Shown in pieces: positions 39,084 to 50,105 of a stretch of DNA of 64,000 nucleotides (the stretch's first letter is position 1; each line of letters begins with the position of its first letter). Both the position numbers and the translations under genes were made by a program. The notes beneath the pieces are model-generated. The model had not been told where the DNA came from. It saw nothing but the letters and a program-made list of their open reading frames with translations, and ran no database searches. Source of the stretch: Marinobacterium halophilum. Lineage in GTDB: Bacteria > Pseudomonadota > Gammaproteobacteria > Pseudomonadales > Balneatricaceae. The stretch is taken from the NCBI RefSeq assembly GCF_003014615.1, contig NZ_PYGI01000008.1:1-64000 (forward strand), written 5' to 3'.

Positions 39084-39117
39084 AAAAAAACCCGGACCTT
39101 TCGGACCGGGTTTTTTA
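39084..39117 (-). terminator. Terminator at the end of the alpha operon
   Basis: On the minus strand AAAAAACCCGG-T-CC, GAAA, GG-T-CCGGGTTTTTT: a GNRA-type tetraloop stem with one T-T mismatch, then a T-run, 17 nt after rplQ. The rest of the 287-bp gap to the GMC gene shows nothing else. Confidence 0.9.
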
Positions 39118-39133
39118 GTAGAGCTTGTAGTGA

Positions 39134-39529
39134 TTAATCTTCTGCAGATTCGTCAGCTACAGTCTGACCAACCGGACGATCAACCAGCTCAACGTAAGCC
39201 ATCGGCGCCTTGTCACCCGCGCGGAAACCACATTTCAAAATGCGGATATAACCACCCGGACGAGCTGCGTAACGCGGGCCCAGTTCGTTGAACAATTTAC
39301 CAACAGCTTCATTGCTGCGGGTACGGGAGAACGCCAGACGACGGTTAGCAACCGAATCGATCTTGGACAGAGTAATCAGCGGCTCAGCAAAGCGGCGCAG
39401 TTCTTTCGCTTTAGGCAGAGTAGTCTTGATCAGTTCATGCTCGAACAGAGACACTGCCATATTCTTGAACATCGCTTTGCGGTGAGCACTTGTACGATTT
39501 AAGTGTCGACCAGATTTACGATGACGCAT
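39134..39529 (-). CDS. rplQ: 50S ribosomal protein L17
   Basis: bL17 (131 residues) binds 23S rRNA near the exit tunnel. [20 protein letters not shown] and [14 protein letters not shown] are family blocks; a short acidic tail (VADESAED) ends it. It is the last gene of the alpha operon, after rpoA, with a terminator just downstream. Confidence 0.98.
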   Translation of the reverse strand: MRHRKSGRHLNRTSAHRKAMFKNMAVSLFEHELIKTTLPKAKELRRFAEPLITLSKIDSVANRRLAFSRTRSNEAVGKLFNELGPRYAARPGGYIRILKCGFRAGDKAPMAYVELVDRPVGQTVADESAED

Positions 39530-39567
39530 TTTCTAAATCCTTTGCAACTTAGGGTTAGAAGTCAGAC

Positions 39568-40572
39568 TCAAGAGGCAACCTTGTCATCGCCTTTCAAGCT
39601 GGCCGGCGGCCAGTTTTCCAGACGCATGCCAAGCGACAGACCTTTGGATGCCAGCACATCTTTGATCTCGGTCAGTGACTTCTTGCCCAAGTTAGGAGTC
39701 TTCAGCAGTTCTACTTCGGTGCGCTGGATAAGATCACCGATGTAGTAGATCTGCTCTGCTTTCAGACAGTTCGCGGAACGTACAGTCAGCTCCAGGTCAT
39801 CGACCGGACGCAGAAGAACAGGATCAATTTCCGGTTCATTCGGCTCTGCACGGGTCTGTTCGCCAGCATCTTCAAGATCGACAAACACGACCAGCTGCTG
39901 CTGCAGAATGGTTGCTGCCCGACGGATGCACTCTTCGGGATCGATCGTGCCATTAGACTCGATATCGATCACCAGTTTATCCAGGTCGGTGCGCTGTTCT
40001 ACGCGTGCGCTTTCAACGGCGTACGATACACGCAGAACAGGGCTGTAGCTGGCATCCAGCTGCAGGCGTCCAATGGCACGAGTTTCATCTTCGTCGCTAA
40101 CCCGCGCATCTGCAGGCACATAACCACGACCACGCGTCACACGCAGCTGCATGTTAAGCGAAGAGCCGGGATTGAGGTGCGCAATCACATGCTCGGGATT
40201 GGCAATTTCAGCGTCCTGATTCAACTGGATATCACCAGCAGTCACAGGGCCCGCTTCTGACTTGGAGAGAGTCAGGAGCGCTTCTTCACCGTTATGCAGA
40301 GCAATGGCAACACCTTTGAGGTTCAACAGGATCTCAATGACATCCTCCTGAACACCTTCGATGCTGCTGTACTCATGCAGTACACCTTCAATCTCTACTT
40401 CGGAAATTGCACAACCCGGCATAGAGGAGAGCAGGATACGGCGCAGCGCATTGCCCAGAGTATGGCCGAACCCACGCTCAAGCGGCTCAAGAGTCACTTT
40501 CGCACGGGTTTTGCTAATCTCCTGCACGTCAATATGACGTGGGTATAGAAACTCGTTTACTGAACGCTGCAT
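39568..40572 (-). CDS. rpoA: RNA polymerase alpha subunit
   Basis: The alpha subunit (334 residues) dimerises to start RNA polymerase assembly and contacts UP elements and activators. The N-terminal domain (about 1-235) has [22 protein letters not shown]; after a Glu-rich linker the C-terminal domain (about 250-320) has [10 protein letters not shown]-like [10 protein letters not shown] and [13 protein letters not shown], which bind [12 protein letters not shown] at 40572 is taken as the start. It lies between rpsD and rplQ as usual. Confidence 0.98.
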   Translation of the reverse strand: MQRSVNEFLYPRHIDVQEISKTRAKVTLEPLERGFGHTLGNALRRILLSSMPGCAISEVEIEGVLHEYSSIEGVQEDVIEILLNLKGVAIALHNGEEALLTLSKSEAGPVTAGDIQLNQDAEIANPEHVIAHLNPGSSLNMQLRVTRGRGYVPADARVSDEDETRAIGRLQLDASYSPVLRVSYAVESARVEQRTDLDKLVIDIESNGTIDPEECIRRAATILQQQLVVFVDLEDAGEQTRAEPNEPEIDPVLLRPVDDLELTVRSANCLKAEQIYYIGDLIQRTEVELLKTPNLGKKSLTEIKDVLASKGLSLGMRLENWPPASLKGDDKVAS

Positions 40573-40597
40573 AGTTCCACCAGTCAAGAGTTCAAAA

Positions 40598-41218
40598 TTA
40601 CTTCGAGTAGAGCTCGACGATCAGATGCTCGTTGATGTCGGCTGACAGATCACTGCGTTCCGGCAGGGCTTTGAACGTCCCTTCCATCTTCGCAGCATCC
40701 ACTTCAACCCACTCAACAGGAGCACGCTGACCAGCCAGTTCCAGTGCGTGTTTGATACGCAGCTGATTCTTGGCTTTTTCGCGAACTGCTACCACATCGC
40801 CAGCTTTCACCTGGTAGGAAGGAATGTTCACAACCTGACCATTGATGGTGATCTGACGGTGAGAGACAACCTGACGTGCTTCGGCACGGGTAGAACCGTA
40901 ACCCATGCGGTATACAACGTTGTCCAGACGGCCTTCCAGAAGCTGAAGCAGGTTCTCACCTGTCGCACCTTTAGAGCGTGCGGCTTCTTTGTAATAACCA
41001 CGGAACTGACGTTCCAGCACGCCGTAGATGCGACGTACTTTCTGTTTTTCACGCAGCTGCAGACCGTATTCAGACAGGCGACCACGACGGGCACCATGAA
41101 CACCAGGTACTGTTTCTGCTTTGCACTTGCTATCAAGCGCGCGGACACCACTCTTCAGAAAGAGATCGGTGCCTTCACGACGAGACAGCTTGCACTTAGG
41201 TCCAAGATAACGAGCCAT
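40598..41218 (-). CDS. rpsD: 30S ribosomal protein S4
   Basis: uS4 (206 residues) is a primary 16S binder and, in E. coli, the translational repressor of the alpha operon. [18 protein letters not shown] starts it; the S4 RNA-binding domain (about 96-160) has [20 protein letters not shown]. Only one rpsD-type gene is in the window. It has no zinc cysteine cluster. Confidence 0.98.
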   Translation of the reverse strand: MARYLGPKCKLSRREGTDLFLKSGVRALDSKCKAETVPGVHGARRGRLSEYGLQLREKQKVRRIYGVLERQFRGYYKEAARSKGATGENLLQLLEGRLDNVVYRMGYGSTRAEARQVVSHRQITINGQVVNIPSYQVKAGDVVAVREKAKNQLRIKHALELAGQRAPVEWVEVDAAKMEGTFKALPERSDLSADINEHLIVELYSK

Positions 41219-41233
41219 ATTACCGTCTCCAGA

Positions 41234-41623
41234 TTAAACGCGACGCTTCTTCGGCGGACGACAACCGTTGTGCGGAATCGGCGTCACGTCCGTAATGTTT
41301 GTGATTTTGTATCCGCAACCGTTCAGAGCACGGACAGCAGATTCACGACCCGGGCCTGGGCCCTTCACAAACACGTCGAGGTTTTTCAGACCGTATTCCA
41401 GAGCTGCCTGACCGGCACGCTCAGCTGCAACCTGGGCTGCAAACGGAGTGCTCTTACGGGAACCACGGAAGCCTGAACCACCGGCGGTTGCCCAGCTCAG
41501 AGCGTTACCCTGGCGATCGGTAATGGTGATGATTGTGTTGTTAAAAGAAGCGTGGATGTGCGCGAGGCCATCCGCTACTTGCTTTTTAACCTTTTTACGA
41601 GTGCGATTACCTGGCTTAGCCAT
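41234..41623 (-). CDS. rpsK: 30S ribosomal protein S11
   Basis: uS11 (129 residues) sits on the 30S platform by the mRNA exit. [29 protein letters not shown] and the C-terminal [13 protein letters not shown]-type ending ([13 protein letters not shown]) identify it. It lies 15 nt upstream of rpsD and 19 nt after rpsM. Confidence 0.98.
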   Translation of the reverse strand: MAKPGNRTRKKVKKQVADGLAHIHASFNNTIITITDRQGNALSWATAGGSGFRGSRKSTPFAAQVAAERAGQAALEYGLKNLDVFVKGPGPGRESAVRALNGCGYKITNITDVTPIPHNGCRPPKKRRV

Positions 41624-41642
41624 ATTCGGAAATTCCTATCGC

Positions 41643-41999
41643 TTACTTACGGATCGGCTTACGCGGTCCCTTACGGGTACGTGCGTTCGTTTTGCTGCGC
41701 TGACCACGCACCGGCAAATTACGACGGTGACGCAGGCCACGGTAGCAACCGAGGTCCATAAGACGCTTGATGTTCATGTTGACTTCACGACGCAAGTCGC
41801 CTTCAACAGTCAACTTGGCAATTTCACCACGAACATTATCGAGCTGCTCTTCAGACAGGTCTGCAATCTTGATGCTAGGCGCAATGCCAGTAGCTTCACA
41901 GATCTGCTGTGCAGTCGTGCGGCCAATCCCGAAAATGTAAGTCAGAGAAATTACCGCATGCTTATTGTCAGGAATATTGACGCCAGCTATACGGGCCAT
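41643..41999 (-). CDS. rpsM: 30S ribosomal protein S13
   Basis: uS13 (118 residues) on the 30S head contacts P-site tRNA and bridges to 23S r[30 protein letters not shown] and the basic tail [19 protein letters not shown] are diagnostic. It is the first gene of the alpha operon, about 80 nt after a sigma-70 promoter and separated from rpmJ by 141 nt. Confidence 0.98.
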   Translation of the reverse strand: MARIAGVNIPDNKHAVISLTYIFGIGRTTAQQICEATGIAPSIKIADLSEEQLDNVRGEIAKLTVEGDLRREVNMNIKRLMDLGCYRGLRHRRNLPVRGQRSKTNARTRKGPRKPIRK

Positions 42000-42078
42000 T
42001 CAATGTACTCCATATTAAGTGTTCTGGGAGAAATGCTCACCAGAACCAGTCATTCTTTTAGTTCGTGGAAGGCGCGCA

Positions 42079-42107
42079 ATAGTACACCTTGATCAAAAAT
42101 AAATCAA
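42079..42107 (-). promoter_or_regulatory. Sigma-70 promoter of the alpha operon
   Basis: Minus strand: TTGATT (42107-42102), 17 nt, TACTAT (42084-42079), then the GC-rich discriminator TGCGCGCC expected for stringent control. It lies in the rpmJ-rpsM gap. Confidence 0.7.
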
Positions 42108-42140
42108 GGCCGCACACCTCCACTCCCGGCCAGCTGTGGA

Positions 42141-42257
42141 TTAACCCTGGCGCTGCTTGTGTCGGGGTTCCACTTTGCAGATCACGCGCACGGAACCGTT
42201 GCGGCGTACGATCTTGCAGTTACGGCAAATCTTTTTAACAGATGCACGTACTTTCAT
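42141..42257 (-). CDS. rpmJ: 50S ribosomal protein L36
   Basis: bL36 (38 residues) is a small 23S-binding protein. It reads [17 protein letters not shown], then [18 protein letters not shown]. The zinc ligands CxxC (Cys11, Cys14), Cys27 and His32 or nearby are present, so this is the zinc-binding type. It starts 17 nt after the secY stop, at the end of the spc operon. Confidence 0.97.
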   Translation of the reverse strand: MKVRASVKKICRNCKIVRRNGSVRVICKVEPRHKQRQG

Positions 42258-42274
42258 GATCCACCTCGTTAGGC

Positions 42275-43600
42275 TTAGCGCAGTAAACCTGCGCCGCCTT
42301 TAAGATTCGATTTTTTCATCAGGGACTCATACTGGTGCGACATCAGGTGTGATTGTACCTGAGCCATAAAGTCCATCACCACAACAACTACGATCAGCAG
42401 CGATGTACCGCCGAAGTAGAAGGGTACGTTCCACGCCACCACCAGAAACTGGGGCATCAATGAAACGGCTGTGATGTAAAGCGCGCCAAACAAAGTCAGA
42501 CGGCTCAGCACGGAATCAATATACCGCGCAGACTGATCACCAGGACGAATCCCCGGAATAAAGGCACCTGATTTTTTCAGGTTATCTGCCACATCACGCG
42601 GATTGAAAACAATCGCGGTGTAGAAGTAGCAGAAAAAGACAATCGCGATCGCGAACAGCAGAATATACAACGGCTGTCCCGGCCCGAGAGCCAAAGCCAC
42701 ATCCTGCAGCCACTCCATACCTTCGGATTGACCAAACCACTGACCAATAGAAGCAGGGAACAGCAGAATGCTGGACGCAAATATCGGCGGAATAACACCC
42801 GCCATATTGACCTTCAGCGGCAAGTGACTGGACTGCGCAGCATAGACACGACGCCCCTGCTGACGTTTTGCATAGTTGATGGTGATACGGCGTTGACCGC
42901 GTTCCATAAATACTACAAAACCAACAGTTGCAACGGCCATGACAGCAATTGCCAGCAACGCCAAGATGTTCAAATCACCCTGACGTGCCGCCTCAAAGGA
43001 CTGGCCGATCGCACTGGGCAGACCCGCCACAATACCGGCGAAGATCAGAATCGAGATACCGTTACCGATGCCATGCTCGGTGATCTGCTCACCCAGCCAC
43101 ATCAGGAAGACAGCACCGGCTACCAGAGTCACGACAGCAACAAAGTAGAAGCTGAAGTCCGCCACGAAGGCAACACCCTGATTCGCCAGACCAACCGCCA
43201 TACCGAATGCCTGCAAGGTCGCCAAAACGACCGTACCATAGCGGGTATATTGGCTGATTTTACGCCGTCCGGCTTCCCCCTCTTTCTTCAATTGTTCCAG
43301 CTGCGGGCTCACCACGGTCATCAACTGCATAATGATAGAGGCAGAGATGTAGGGCATGATACCCAGCGCCAGGATCGACATACGTTCCAGAGCGCCACCC
43401 GAAAACATATTGAACAGACTGAGAATTGTTCCCTGGTTCTGATCAAACAGCGCAGCAAGACGATCAGGGTTGATACCAGGAACAGGGATATGCGCCCCGA
43501 TCCGGTATACGATGATCGCAATCAGAACGAATCTGAGTCGAGCCCAAAGCTCTTTCAGACCACTCTGCATGCCCGCCGGTATTTGTCCTTGTTTAGCCAT
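42275..43600 (-). CDS. secY: Protein translocase channel SecY
   Basis: The channel subunit of the SecYEG translocon (441 residues, ten transmembrane helices). [26 protein letters not shown] starts it; [12 protein letters not shown]-type [12 protein letters not shown] and the cytoplasmic loop [16 protein letters not shown] are typical. The ATG directly abuts the rplO stop (TAAATG), and the GAGG in the last rplO codons serves as ribosome binding site. It lies in the spc operon between rplO and rpmJ. Confidence 0.98.
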   Translation of the reverse strand: MAKQGQIPAGMQSGLKELWARLRFVLIAIIVYRIGAHIPVPGINPDRLAALFDQNQGTILSLFNMFSGGALERMSILALGIMPYISASIIMQLMTVVSPQLEQLKKEGEAGRRKISQYTRYGTVVLATLQAFGMAVGLANQGVAFVADFSFYFVAVVTLVAGAVFLMWLGEQITEHGIGNGISILIFAGIVAGLPSAIGQSFEAARQGDLNILALLAIAVMAVATVGFVVFMERGQRRITINYAKRQQGRRVYAAQSSHLPLKVNMAGVIPPIFASSILLFPASIGQWFGQSEGMEWLQDVALALGPGQPLYILLFAIAIVFFCYFYTAIVFNPRDVADNLKKSGAFIPGIRPGDQSARYIDSVLSRLTLFGALYITAVSLMPQFLVVAWNVPFYFGGTSLLIVVVVVMDFMAQVQSHLMSHQYESLMKKSNLKGGAGLLR

Positions 43601-44035
43601 TTACGCCTCGACTTTGCCGCCAGCAGCCTCGATCGCAGCCTGTGCACCCTTGGTCACTTTCAGACCTTTAACGGTGACTGCCTTATTGATCTCGCCAGAC
43701 AGAATCACACGTGCAGACTTAATCTCTTCACGAATGATATCAGCCTGTTTCAGCGCAGCCAGGTCGACAACATCGACACCGGCAGCAGCCAGTTCGTTCA
43801 AACGAACTTCAGCCACGTAACGCGCCTGACGGGATGTGAAGCCAAACTTCGGCAGACGACGCTGGATAGGCATCTGACCGCCTTCAAACCCCGGTTTTAC
43901 ACTTCCGCCAGAGCGTGACTTCTGGCCCTTGTGACCACGGCCACAAGTTTTACCCAGACCGGAGCCGATACCACGACCGACACGCTTAGGGGCGTGCTTG
44001 GAACCGGCGCCCGGGCGCAGAGAATTCAAACGCAT
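43601..44035 (-). CDS. rplO: 50S ribosomal protein L15
   Basis: uL15 (144 residues), a late 50S assembly protein. [39 protein letters not shown] and [15 protein letters not shown] are its marks. It is coupled to secY with no gap. Confidence 0.98.
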   Translation of the reverse strand: MRLNSLRPGAGSKHAPKRVGRGIGSGLGKTCGRGHKGQKSRSGGSVKPGFEGGQMPIQRRLPKFGFTSRQARYVAEVRLNELAAAGVDVVDLAALKQADIIREEIKSARVILSGEINKAVTVKGLKVTKGAQAAIEAAGGKVEA

Positions 44036-44048
44036 TGGGTGACTCCTC

Positions 44049-44231
44049 TTATTCGCCTTCTACACGGACCATGTAGTTGACTTTGTTGATCATGCCACGT
44101 ACAGCCGGAGTGTCTTCCACTTCAACTGTATGACCGATACGGCGCAGACCCAGACCTTTTACACACAGAATGTGCTTGGGCAGGCGACCGATAGTACTGC
44201 GTACCAGAGTGACCTTGATAGTATTCGCCAT
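44049..44231 (-). CDS. rpmD: 50S ribosomal protein L30
   Basis: uL30 (60 residues) with [16 protein letters not shown] and [21 protein letters not shown]. It lies 13 nt before rplO and 3 nt after rpsE in the spc operon. Confidence 0.97.
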   Translation of the reverse strand: MANTIKVTLVRSTIGRLPKHILCVKGLGLRRIGHTVEVEDTPAVRGMINKVNYMVRVEGE

Positions 44232-44234
44232 GGT

Positions 44235-44738
44235 TTAACCCTCCAGAATGTCTTCGACTGACTTGCCACGCTTGGCAGCAATATCTTCCGGAGCCTTCAT
44301 GACTTTAAGGCCATTAATGGTCGCGCGTACCACGTTCACCGGGTTGGTAGAGCCGTAGCACTTAGCCAGTACGTTATGTACACCAGCCAGTTCCAGCACC
44401 GCACGCATCGCACCACCGGCGATAACGCCAGTACCTTCAGATGCCGGCTGCATGTATACGCGGGAAGCACCGTGACGGGCTTTTACCGGATACTGCAGAG
44501 TGTGGCCGTTCAGCTGTACGCTGATCATGTTGCGACGAGCCTGCTCCATTGCTTTCTGGATAGCAACAGGTACTTCGCGCGCTTTACCGCGACCGAAGCC
44601 AACGCGACCATTACCGTCACCAACAACAGTCAGCGCTGTGAAACCGAAGATACGACCGCCTTTTACCACTTTGGCGACACGGTTTACCTGAACCAGCTTC
44701 TCTTGCAGTTCACCGTCTTTCTGTTCGTGATTTGCCAT
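44235..44738 (-). CDS. rpsE: 30S ribosomal protein S5
   Basis: uS5 (167 residues) takes part in decoding fidelity and mRNA unwinding. The dsRBD-like N-terminal part has [19 protein letters not shown], and the second domain has [17 protein letters not shown] and [13 protein letters not shown]. The loop around VVKGGR, where spectinomycin-resistance changes occur, looks wild type. Confidence 0.98.
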   Translation of the reverse strand: MANHEQKDGELQEKLVQVNRVAKVVKGGRIFGFTALTVVGDGNGRVGFGRGKAREVPVAIQKAMEQARRNMISVQLNGHTLQYPVKARHGASRVYMQPASEGTGVIAGGAMRAVLELAGVHNVLAKCYGSTNPVNVVRATINGLKVMKAPEDIAAKRGKSVEDILEG

Positions 44739-44749
44739 AATAGAAACCT

Positions 44750-45100
44750 TTAGAATTCCAGGCCGCCTTCGCGAGCAGCATCAGCAAGTGCTGCAACACG
44801 ACCGTGGTATTTGAAACCGGAGCGGTCAAACGCTACCTTGGATACGCCTGCTTCTTTAGCACGGCTGGCGATCAGAGCACCCACTTTCTTGGCTGCTTCG
44901 ACATTACCGGTAGCACCTTCACGCAGATCCTTTTCCACTGTAGAGGCAGAAGCCAGAACCTGGCTGCCATCAGCAGAGATAACCTGCGCGTAAATGTGAC
45001 GCGGAGAGCGGCTCACACAAAGGCGAACAACACCCTGCTCGCGCATTTGCATACGCGAACGACGCGCACGACGAATACGAGCTTGTTTCTTAACGTTCAT
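44750..45100 (-). CDS. rplR: 50S ribosomal protein L18
   Basis: uL18 (116 residues) binds 5S rRNA with L5. [29 protein letters not shown] and [26 protein letters not shown] identify it. It lies 9 nt after rplF and 11 nt before rpsE. Confidence 0.98.
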   Translation of the reverse strand: MNVKKQARIRRARRSRMQMREQGVVRLCVSRSPRHIYAQVISADGSQVLASASTVEKDLREGATGNVEAAKKVGALIASRAKEAGVSKVAFDRSGFKYHGRVAALADAAREGGLEF

Positions 45101-45109
45101 GACCCTGCC

Positions 45110-45643
45110 TTACTTCTTCTTAGCCTCTTTACGGCGTACATATTCGTCAACATAACGAACACCTTTACCTTTATAAGGCTCAGGCGGACGGAATGCGCGA
45201 ACTTCTGCAGCCACCTGACCAACACGTTGTTTATCAGCACCGCTGATAACGACAGTCGTGTTGTTGGGGGTCTCGGCAGTAACACCTTCGGGCAGTTCGT
45301 AATCGATCGGATGAGAGAAGCCAAGCGTCAGGTTCAGAACATTACCTTTTGCCTGCGCACGGTAACCAACACCCAAAAGATTCAGGGTCTTGGTAAAACC
45401 TTCACTTACACCAACCACCATGTTGTTGACCAGTGCACGCGTAGTACCTGCCAGCGCCATAGACTGCTTGGCACCATCACGCGGAGCAAATACCAGCTGA
45501 CCTTCAGCCTGTTCAACAGAAACTGACGGGTGCAGGTTCAGGTCCAACTGACCTTTCTGACCTTTGATCGCCAGGGCCTGGCCAGCCAGCTTAACTTCAA
45601 CACCTGCCGGTACGACTACGGGTTTCTTCGCAATTCGTGACAT
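45110..45643 (-). CDS. rplF: 50S ribosomal protein L6
   Basis: uL6 (177 residues) near the sarcin-ricin loop and factor-binding site. [17 protein letters not shown], the repeated fold, [10 protein letters not shown] and [24 protein letters not shown] at the end are typical. It lies 11 nt after rpsH. Confidence 0.98.
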   Translation of the reverse strand: MSRIAKKPVVVPAGVEVKLAGQALAIKGQKGQLDLNLHPSVSVEQAEGQLVFAPRDGAKQSMALAGTTRALVNNMVVGVSEGFTKTLNLLGVGYRAQAKGNVLNLTLGFSHPIDYELPEGVTAETPNNTTVVISGADKQRVGQVAAEVRAFRPPEPYKGKGVRYVDEYVRRKEAKKK

Positions 45644-45654
45644 TGGAATACCTC

Positions 45655-46047
45655 TTAGAAGACCGTGCAGATAACTTCACCACCGATGCCTGCTTTGCGA
45701 GCAGCACGATCAGTCATGACGCCTTTGCTGGTAGAGATGATAGCGATGCCAAGACCGTCAGCTACCTTCGGCAGCTCGGATACGTTCTTGTAGACACGCA
45801 CACTGGGGCGACTTACACGCTTGATCTCTTCGATAACCGGCTTGCCTTCGAAATACTTCAGTTCGATAGACAGAACAGGTTTCACATCACCTTCAACAGA
45901 GAAGTCGGCGATGTAGCCTTCGTCCTTCAGTAGGGTTGCAACTGCAACCTTCTGCTTGGAAGACGGCATGGCAACATGGGCTTTTTCAGCCATGTGTCCG
46001 TTGCGGATACGGGTAAACATATCCGCTAGGGTGTCTTGCATACTCAT
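45655..46047 (-). CDS. rpsH: 30S ribosomal protein S8
   Basis: uS8 (130 residues), a central 16S binder and, in E. coli, repressor of the spc operon. [39 protein letters not shown] and the C-terminal [20 protein letters not shown] are its marks. An 82-nt gap separates it from rpsN upstream. Confidence 0.98.
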   Translation of the reverse strand: MSMQDTLADMFTRIRNGHMAEKAHVAMPSSKQKVAVATLLKDEGYIADFSVEGDVKPVLSIELKYFEGKPVIEEIKRVSRPSVRVYKNVSELPKVADGLGIAIISTSKGVMTDRAARKAGIGGEVICTVF

Positions 46048-46129
46048 GCTGTTAACGTCCTCTTAAGTGCAGCGCAGTGCGGTAGCAGGCGAATGCCTGC
46101 CCTGACCACTGAGCTTACCGTTTGCAAGC

Positions 46130-46435
46130 TTACCAGCTTGCTTTCTTCATACCCGGAACATCACCGCGCATAACTGCTTCACGCAGCTGGTTACGGCACA
46201 GACCGAACTTGCGGTAAACCGCATGCGGACGACCGGTTACCTGGCAGCGACGCTGTTTGCGCACCGGGCTAGCGTCACGCGGCAATTTCTGCAGCGCAAC
46301 CTGTGCATCCCACACCTCATCTTCTGAGCTGCCTGGGCTTGCAATAACTGCCTTGAGCTCAGCACGCTTGGTAGCGTACTTGGTCGCGAGCTTTTCGCGC
46401 TTGAGCTCACGATTGATCATGGAAACTTTAGCCAT
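46130..46435 (-). CDS. rpsN: 30S ribosomal protein S14 (long, zinc-free form)
   Basis: uS14 (101 residues). It ends with [25 protein letters not shown] but lacks the CxxC...CxxC zinc site of short S14, so it is the long C-minus form. It lies 14 nt after rplE. Confidence 0.98.
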   Translation of the reverse strand: MAKVSMINRELKREKLATKYATKRAELKAVIASPGSSEDEVWDAQVALQKLPRDASPVRKQRRCQVTGRPHAVYRKFGLCRNQLREAVMRGDVPGMKKASW

Positions 46436-46449
46436 TATTCAACCCAACC

Positions 46450-46989
46450 TTATTTCTTGAACGGGAACTGCAGAGCGGTCAGCAGCGCACGACCTTCGTC
46501 GTTATTCTTCGCGGTAGTGGTGATCGTAATATCAAGACCACGCAGCTTGTCGACTTTATCGTAGTCGATTTCCGGGAAGATAATCTGCTCTTTAACGCCC
46601 ATGCTGTAGTTGCCACGGCCATCGAAAGATTTCGGGTTCAGGCCACGGAAGTCGCGGATACGCGGGATGGAAACGTCAACCAGACGATCCAGGAATTCCC
46701 ACATCTGCTGACCACGCAGGGTAACTTTACAACCGATCGGCCAGCCTTCACGCACTTTAAAGCCCGCGATGGACTTACGTGCATTGGTAACAACCGGCTT
46801 CTGACCAGCAATAGCAGTCATGTCGGCAACTGCATGATCCAGCTGCTTCTTATCACCCAGAGCTTCACCAACACCCATGTTCAGGGTGATTTTGGTAACA
46901 CGGGGAACAGCCATGACGTTCGGGCAGTTCAGCTCTTCTTTGAGCGACTGTTTAATCTCGTTTGCGTAAAGCGCTTTCAATCTGGACAT
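46450..46989 (-). CDS. rplE: 50S ribosomal protein L5
   Basis: uL5 (179 residues) binds 5S rRNA and contacts P-site tRNA. It has [41 protein letters not shown] and ending FPFKK. ATG 46989 (MSRLKALY) after GAGAGG is preferred; a GTG three codons earlier is possible. Confidence 0.98.
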   Translation of the reverse strand: MSRLKALYANEIKQSLKEELNCPNVMAVPRVTKITLNMGVGEALGDKKQLDHAVADMTAIAGQKPVVTNARKSIAGFKVREGWPIGCKVTLRGQQMWEFLDRLVDVSIPRIRDFRGLNPKSFDGRGNYSMGVKEQIIFPEIDYDKVDKLRGLDITITTTAKNNDEGRALLTALQFPFKK

Positions 46990-47004
46990 TTGCACCAACC
47001 TCTC

Positions 47005-47328
47005 TTACTTATCACCAACGACGGCTTCGCCGGTGGACTTGTAGAAGCGGACTTTGGTGCCGTCTTCAAGCAGCTTGAAGCCTACACGATCGCCCTTACC
47101 GGTCTGCGGGTTGAAGATAGCAACGTTAGAAGTCGCGATACCCGCTTCCTTCTCAACGATACCACCCTGCTGGCCCTGCATCGGATTCGGTTTCTGGTGC
47201 TTTTTGATCATGTTAATGCCAGAGACGATCAAACGATCATCCTGCAGCACGCGCATCACCTTGCCACGCTTGCCTTTGTCTTTACCTGCGATAACGATGA
47301 TTTCATCGTCGCGACGAATCTTGCGCAT
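47005..47328 (-). CDS. rplX: 50S ribosomal protein L24
   Basis: uL24 (107 residues), an early assembly protein. [22 protein letters not shown] is the KOW motif; [23 protein letters not shown] follows. AAGG precedes ATG 47328. A terminator-like hairpin lies in the 100-nt gap before it. Confidence 0.98.
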   Translation of the reverse strand: MRKIRRDDEIIVIAGKDKGKRGKVMRVLQDDRLIVSGINMIKKHQKPNPMQGQQGGIVEKEAGIATSNVAIFNPQTGKGDRVGFKLLEDGTKVRFYKSTGEAVVGDK

Positions 47329-47366
47329 TGTTATACCTTGCCGTTTCCTACTACCCTCTCATGCTC

Positions 47367-47399
47367 AAAAACGCCAAACCCTATTGGGAGTGGCGTTTT
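47367..47399 (-). terminator. Terminator-like hairpin between rplN and rplX
   Basis: Minus strand: AAAACGCCA, then inner CCC-AATA-GGG, then TGGCGTTTTT, giving a 9-bp stem with inner stem and five Ts. It lies inside the spc operon, so it would attenuate rather than end transcription. Confidence 0.6.
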
Positions 47400-47428
47400 C
47401 AACAAGACAATACTCAATGAGTAAAGTC

Positions 47429-47797
47429 TTAGAGCACTTCAGGCGCCAGGGAAATGATCTTCATGAACTTCTCATTACGAAGTTCACGCGTTACTGGCCC
47501 GAAGATACGAGTACCGATCGGTGCATCGTTGTTGTTCAGCAGAACCGCAGAGTTAGTATCAAAGCGGATCAGTGAACCATCAGGACGACGAACACCTTTA
47601 CGGGTACGTACTACGACAGCCTTAAGTACCTGGCCTTTCTTCACCTTGCCACGCGGAATTGCTTCCTTGACAGTCACCTTGATGACATCGCCAACGGAGG
47701 CGTAGCGGCGGTGAGAACCACCCAGGACCTTAATACACTGTACACGCTTGGCGCCGCTGTTATCAGCAACATCAAGCATCGATTCAGTCTGAATCAT
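47429..47797 (-). CDS. rplN: 50S ribosomal protein L14
   Basis: uL14 (122 residues) at the subunit interface. [20 protein letters not shown] and [20 protein letters not shown] are diagnostic. It follows rpsQ after 88 nt and begins the spc operon. Confidence 0.98.
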   Translation of the reverse strand: MIQTESMLDVADNSGAKRVQCIKVLGGSHRRYASVGDVIKVTVKEAIPRGKVKKGQVLKAVVVRTRKGVRRPDGSLIRFDTNSAVLLNNNDAPIGTRIFGPVTRELRNEKFMKIISLAPEVL

Positions 47798-47885
47798 GGT
47801 CTACTCCACAAACTGTATAAACCGTCACCGCGACTTCTATAGTCAGCCGCAGCGAACAGGCATAATGGAGCAAAGGTGCGCTAGT

Positions 47886-48149
47886 TTACACCTTTGCCGC
47901 ACGCTCTTCAATGCGAACAAGAGACCAAGTTTTGGTCTTTGACAGCGGACGAGATTCGGCGATAGTCACCAGATCACCCATCTGACACTCATTCTTCTCA
48001 TCGTGAGCATGCAGTTTGGTGGAGCGCTTTACAAACTTACCGTAGATCGGGTGTTTTTCCTTACGCTCAACCAGAACAGTGATGGTTTTATCCATCTTGT
48101 CACTGACGACCTTACCGGTCACAGTCCGAGTACGTTTTTCCGCGCTCAT
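47886..48149 (-). CDS. rpsQ: 30S ribosomal protein S17
   Basis: uS17 (87 residues), an early 16S binder. [20 protein letters not shown] and [19 protein letters not shown] mark the OB fold. Its start overlaps the rpmC stop by four bases. Last gene of the S10 operon. Confidence 0.98.
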   Translation of the reverse strand: MSAEKRTRTVTGKVVSDKMDKTITVLVERKEKHPIYGKFVKRSTKLHAHDEKNECQMGDLVTIAESRPLSKTKTWSLVRIEERAAKV

Positions 48150-48340
48150 TTGGTCACCTGCTTTTCGTTCAGAAGAGTCTTAACGCGAGCAATATCGCGA
48201 CGAACCTGACCCAGCAGGTGAGTCTGTGCCAACTGGCCAGTCGCTTTTTGCATGCGCAGGTTAAACTGGTCCTTCAGAAGACCCAGCAGAGCCTGCTGAA
48301 GCTCTTCAACGGACTTGCCACGCAGTTCAGTAGCTTTCAT
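48146..48340 (-). CDS. rpmC: 50S ribosomal protein L29
   Basis: uL29 (64 residues) by the tunnel exit. [19 protein letters not shown] and [17 protein letters not shown] identify it. It overlaps rplP by one base (TAATG) and rpsQ by four, so the three are tightly coupled. Confidence 0.98.
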   Translation of the reverse strand: MKATELRGKSVEELQQALLGLLKDQFNLRMQKATGQLAQTHLLGQVRRDIARVKTLLNEKQVTK

Positions 48341-48753
48341 TACATCACCGTCCGTTTAACAAAAGTTGTAGAAACAGGCAGCTTCGCAGCAGCCAGAGCG
48401 AAGGCTTCAGCAGCCAGCTCTTCAGGTACACCGCTCATTTCGAACAGGACTTTACCTGGCTGAATCTGGGCAACCCAGTACTCTACACTACCCTTACCCT
48501 TACCCATACGCACTTCAAGCGGCTTGGTGGTGATCGGCTTGTCCGGGAAAATACGGATCCAGATCTTACCACCACGCTTCACGTGACGAGTCATGGTACG
48601 ACGGGCCGCTTCAATCTGGCGCGCAGTGATACGGCCACGACCGGTCGCTTTAAGTGCAAATTCACCAAAGCTGACCTTGCTGCCGCGCTGTGCCAGGCCG
48701 CGATTGCGACCTTTCATTACCTTGCGGTATTTCAGTCGTTTCGGTTGCAGCAT
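48340..48753 (-). CDS. rplP: 50S ribosomal protein L16
   Basis: uL16 (137 residues) organises the A-site region of 23S r[43 protein letters not shown]-type block and [12 protein letters not shown] are its marks. It ends in TAATG shared with rpmC. Confidence 0.98.
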   Translation of the reverse strand: MLQPKRLKYRKVMKGRNRGLAQRGSKVSFGEFALKATGRGRITARQIEAARRTMTRHVKRGGKIWIRIFPDKPITTKPLEVRMGKGKGSVEYWVAQIQPGKVLFEMSGVPEELAAEAFALAAAKLPVSTTFVKRTVM

Positions 48754-48764
48754 TGACGTCTACC

Positions 48765-49448
48765 TCACTTAGAACCTTTCTTCTTGGGCGCGTTCTTCTC
48801 GGCACGTACCTGTTCGATACCACCGAGGATCTCACCCTTGAAGATCCAGACTTTAACGCCAATCACACCGTAAGTGGTGTGGGCTTCGTAGGGAGCGTAG
48901 TCGATATCTGCACGCAGAGTGTGCAGAGGAACACGTCCTTCGCGGTACCATTCAGTACGCGCGATCTCAGCACCGCCGAGACGACCGCCAACCTGAATTT
49001 TGATGCCTTTGGCGCCCTGACGCATAGCGTTCTGTACTGCACGCTTCATGGCACGACGGAACATCACACGACGCTCCAGCTGGCTGGCAACGCTCTGCGC
49101 AACCAGCTTGGCATCCAGATCCGGCTTACGTACTTCTTCGATGTTGATGTGCACGGGCACACCCATCATCTGAGAAACAGCATTACGCAGCTTCTCAACG
49201 TCTTCGCCTTTCTTGCCGATCACGATACCCGGACGAGCCGTGTAGATGGTGATCTTTGCATTCTGCGCCGGACGCTCGATCTCGATACGACTTACAGATG
49301 CATTCTTCAGCTGCTTATCCAGGTACTTACGTACCTGGAGATCGTTCAGCAGCTTCGCAGAGTACTCAGACTTGTCCGCATACCACACAGACGTGTGATC
49401 TTTAACGATACCAAGCCGAATACCGGTCGGATTTACTTTCTGACCCAT
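48765..49448 (-). CDS. rpsC: 30S ribosomal protein S3
   Basis: uS3 (227 residues) at the mRNA entry, with helicase function. [19 protein letters not shown] starts it, a KH domain follows ([15 protein letters not shown]), then [20 protein letters not shown] in the C-terminal domain. Order in the S10 operon is standard. Confidence 0.98.
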   Translation of the reverse strand: MGQKVNPTGIRLGIVKDHTSVWYADKSEYSAKLLNDLQVRKYLDKQLKNASVSRIEIERPAQNAKITIYTARPGIVIGKKGEDVEKLRNAVSQMMGVPVHINIEEVRKPDLDAKLVAQSVASQLERRVMFRRAMKRAVQNAMRQGAKGIKIQVGGRLGGAEIARTEWYREGRVPLHTLRADIDYAPYEAHTTYGVIGVKVWIFKGEILGGIEQVRAEKNAPKKKGSK

Positions 49449-49473
49449 ATTGAACTCTCCTAGCAGTCAGCTC

Positions 49474-49803
49474 TTAGTCTGCCACCTTGACGGTGATATG
49501 TGACGCACGCTTCAGGATGCGATCAGCGCGACCCTTGGCACGCGGCCGGATACGCTTCATGGTCATCCCTTCATCAACGAAAATCGCTGATACGCGCAAC
49601 TCATCAACATCGGCACCTTCGTTGTGCTCCGCATTCGCGATCGCAGACTCCAGAACCTTCTTGACCAGGTGTGCAGCTTTCTTCGTGCTGAACGCCAGGA
49701 TATTCAGAGCTTCGCCCACAGATTTACCACGGATCTGATCAGCGACCAGTCGGGCCTTCTGGGCGGAGATGCGGGCGCCTGTATGCTTGGCGATAACTTC
49801 CAT
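49474..49803 (-). CDS. rplV: 50S ribosomal protein L22
   Basis: uL22 (109 residues), whose loop lines the exit tunnel. [20 protein letters not shown] and [20 protein letters not shown] identify it. The second of two adjacent ATGs (49803) is preferred, six nt after AGGGGG. Confidence 0.98.
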   Translation of the reverse strand: MEVIAKHTGARISAQKARLVADQIRGKSVGEALNILAFSTKKAAHLVKKVLESAIANAEHNEGADVDELRVSAIFVDEGMTMKRIRPRAKGRADRILKRASHITVKVAD

Positions 49804-49814
49804 CATCTACCCCC

Positions 49815-50093
49815 TTACTTCTTCTTGGCCTTCTTGTCGGCTGCATGACCGCGATAAGTACGTGTAGCAGCAAACTCGCCCAATTTATGGCCAACCATGT
49901 CTTCGGTAATGAATACCGGAACATGCTGTCGACCGTTATGTACTGCAATTGTAAGACCGATAAACTGTGGGAACACAGTCGAACGACGCGACCAGGTCTT
50001 GATCGGACGACGTTCGTTAGCCTCGATTGCAGCCTCTACCTTCTTCAACAGGTGAAGGTCAATGAACGGACCTTTCTTCAGTGAACGTGGCAC
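49815..50093 (-). CDS. rpsS: 30S ribosomal protein S19
   Basis: uS19 (92 residues) on the 30S head, paired with S13. [38 protein letters not shown] and [15 protein letters not shown] are typical. 11-12 nt gaps on both sides. Confidence 0.98.
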   Translation of the reverse strand: MPRSLKKGPFIDLHLLKKVEAAIEANERRPIKTWSRRSTVFPQFIGLTIAVHNGRQHVPVFITEDMVGHKLGEFAATRTYRGHAADKKAKKK

Positions 50094-50105
50094 AGCTGTA
50101 TCCTC

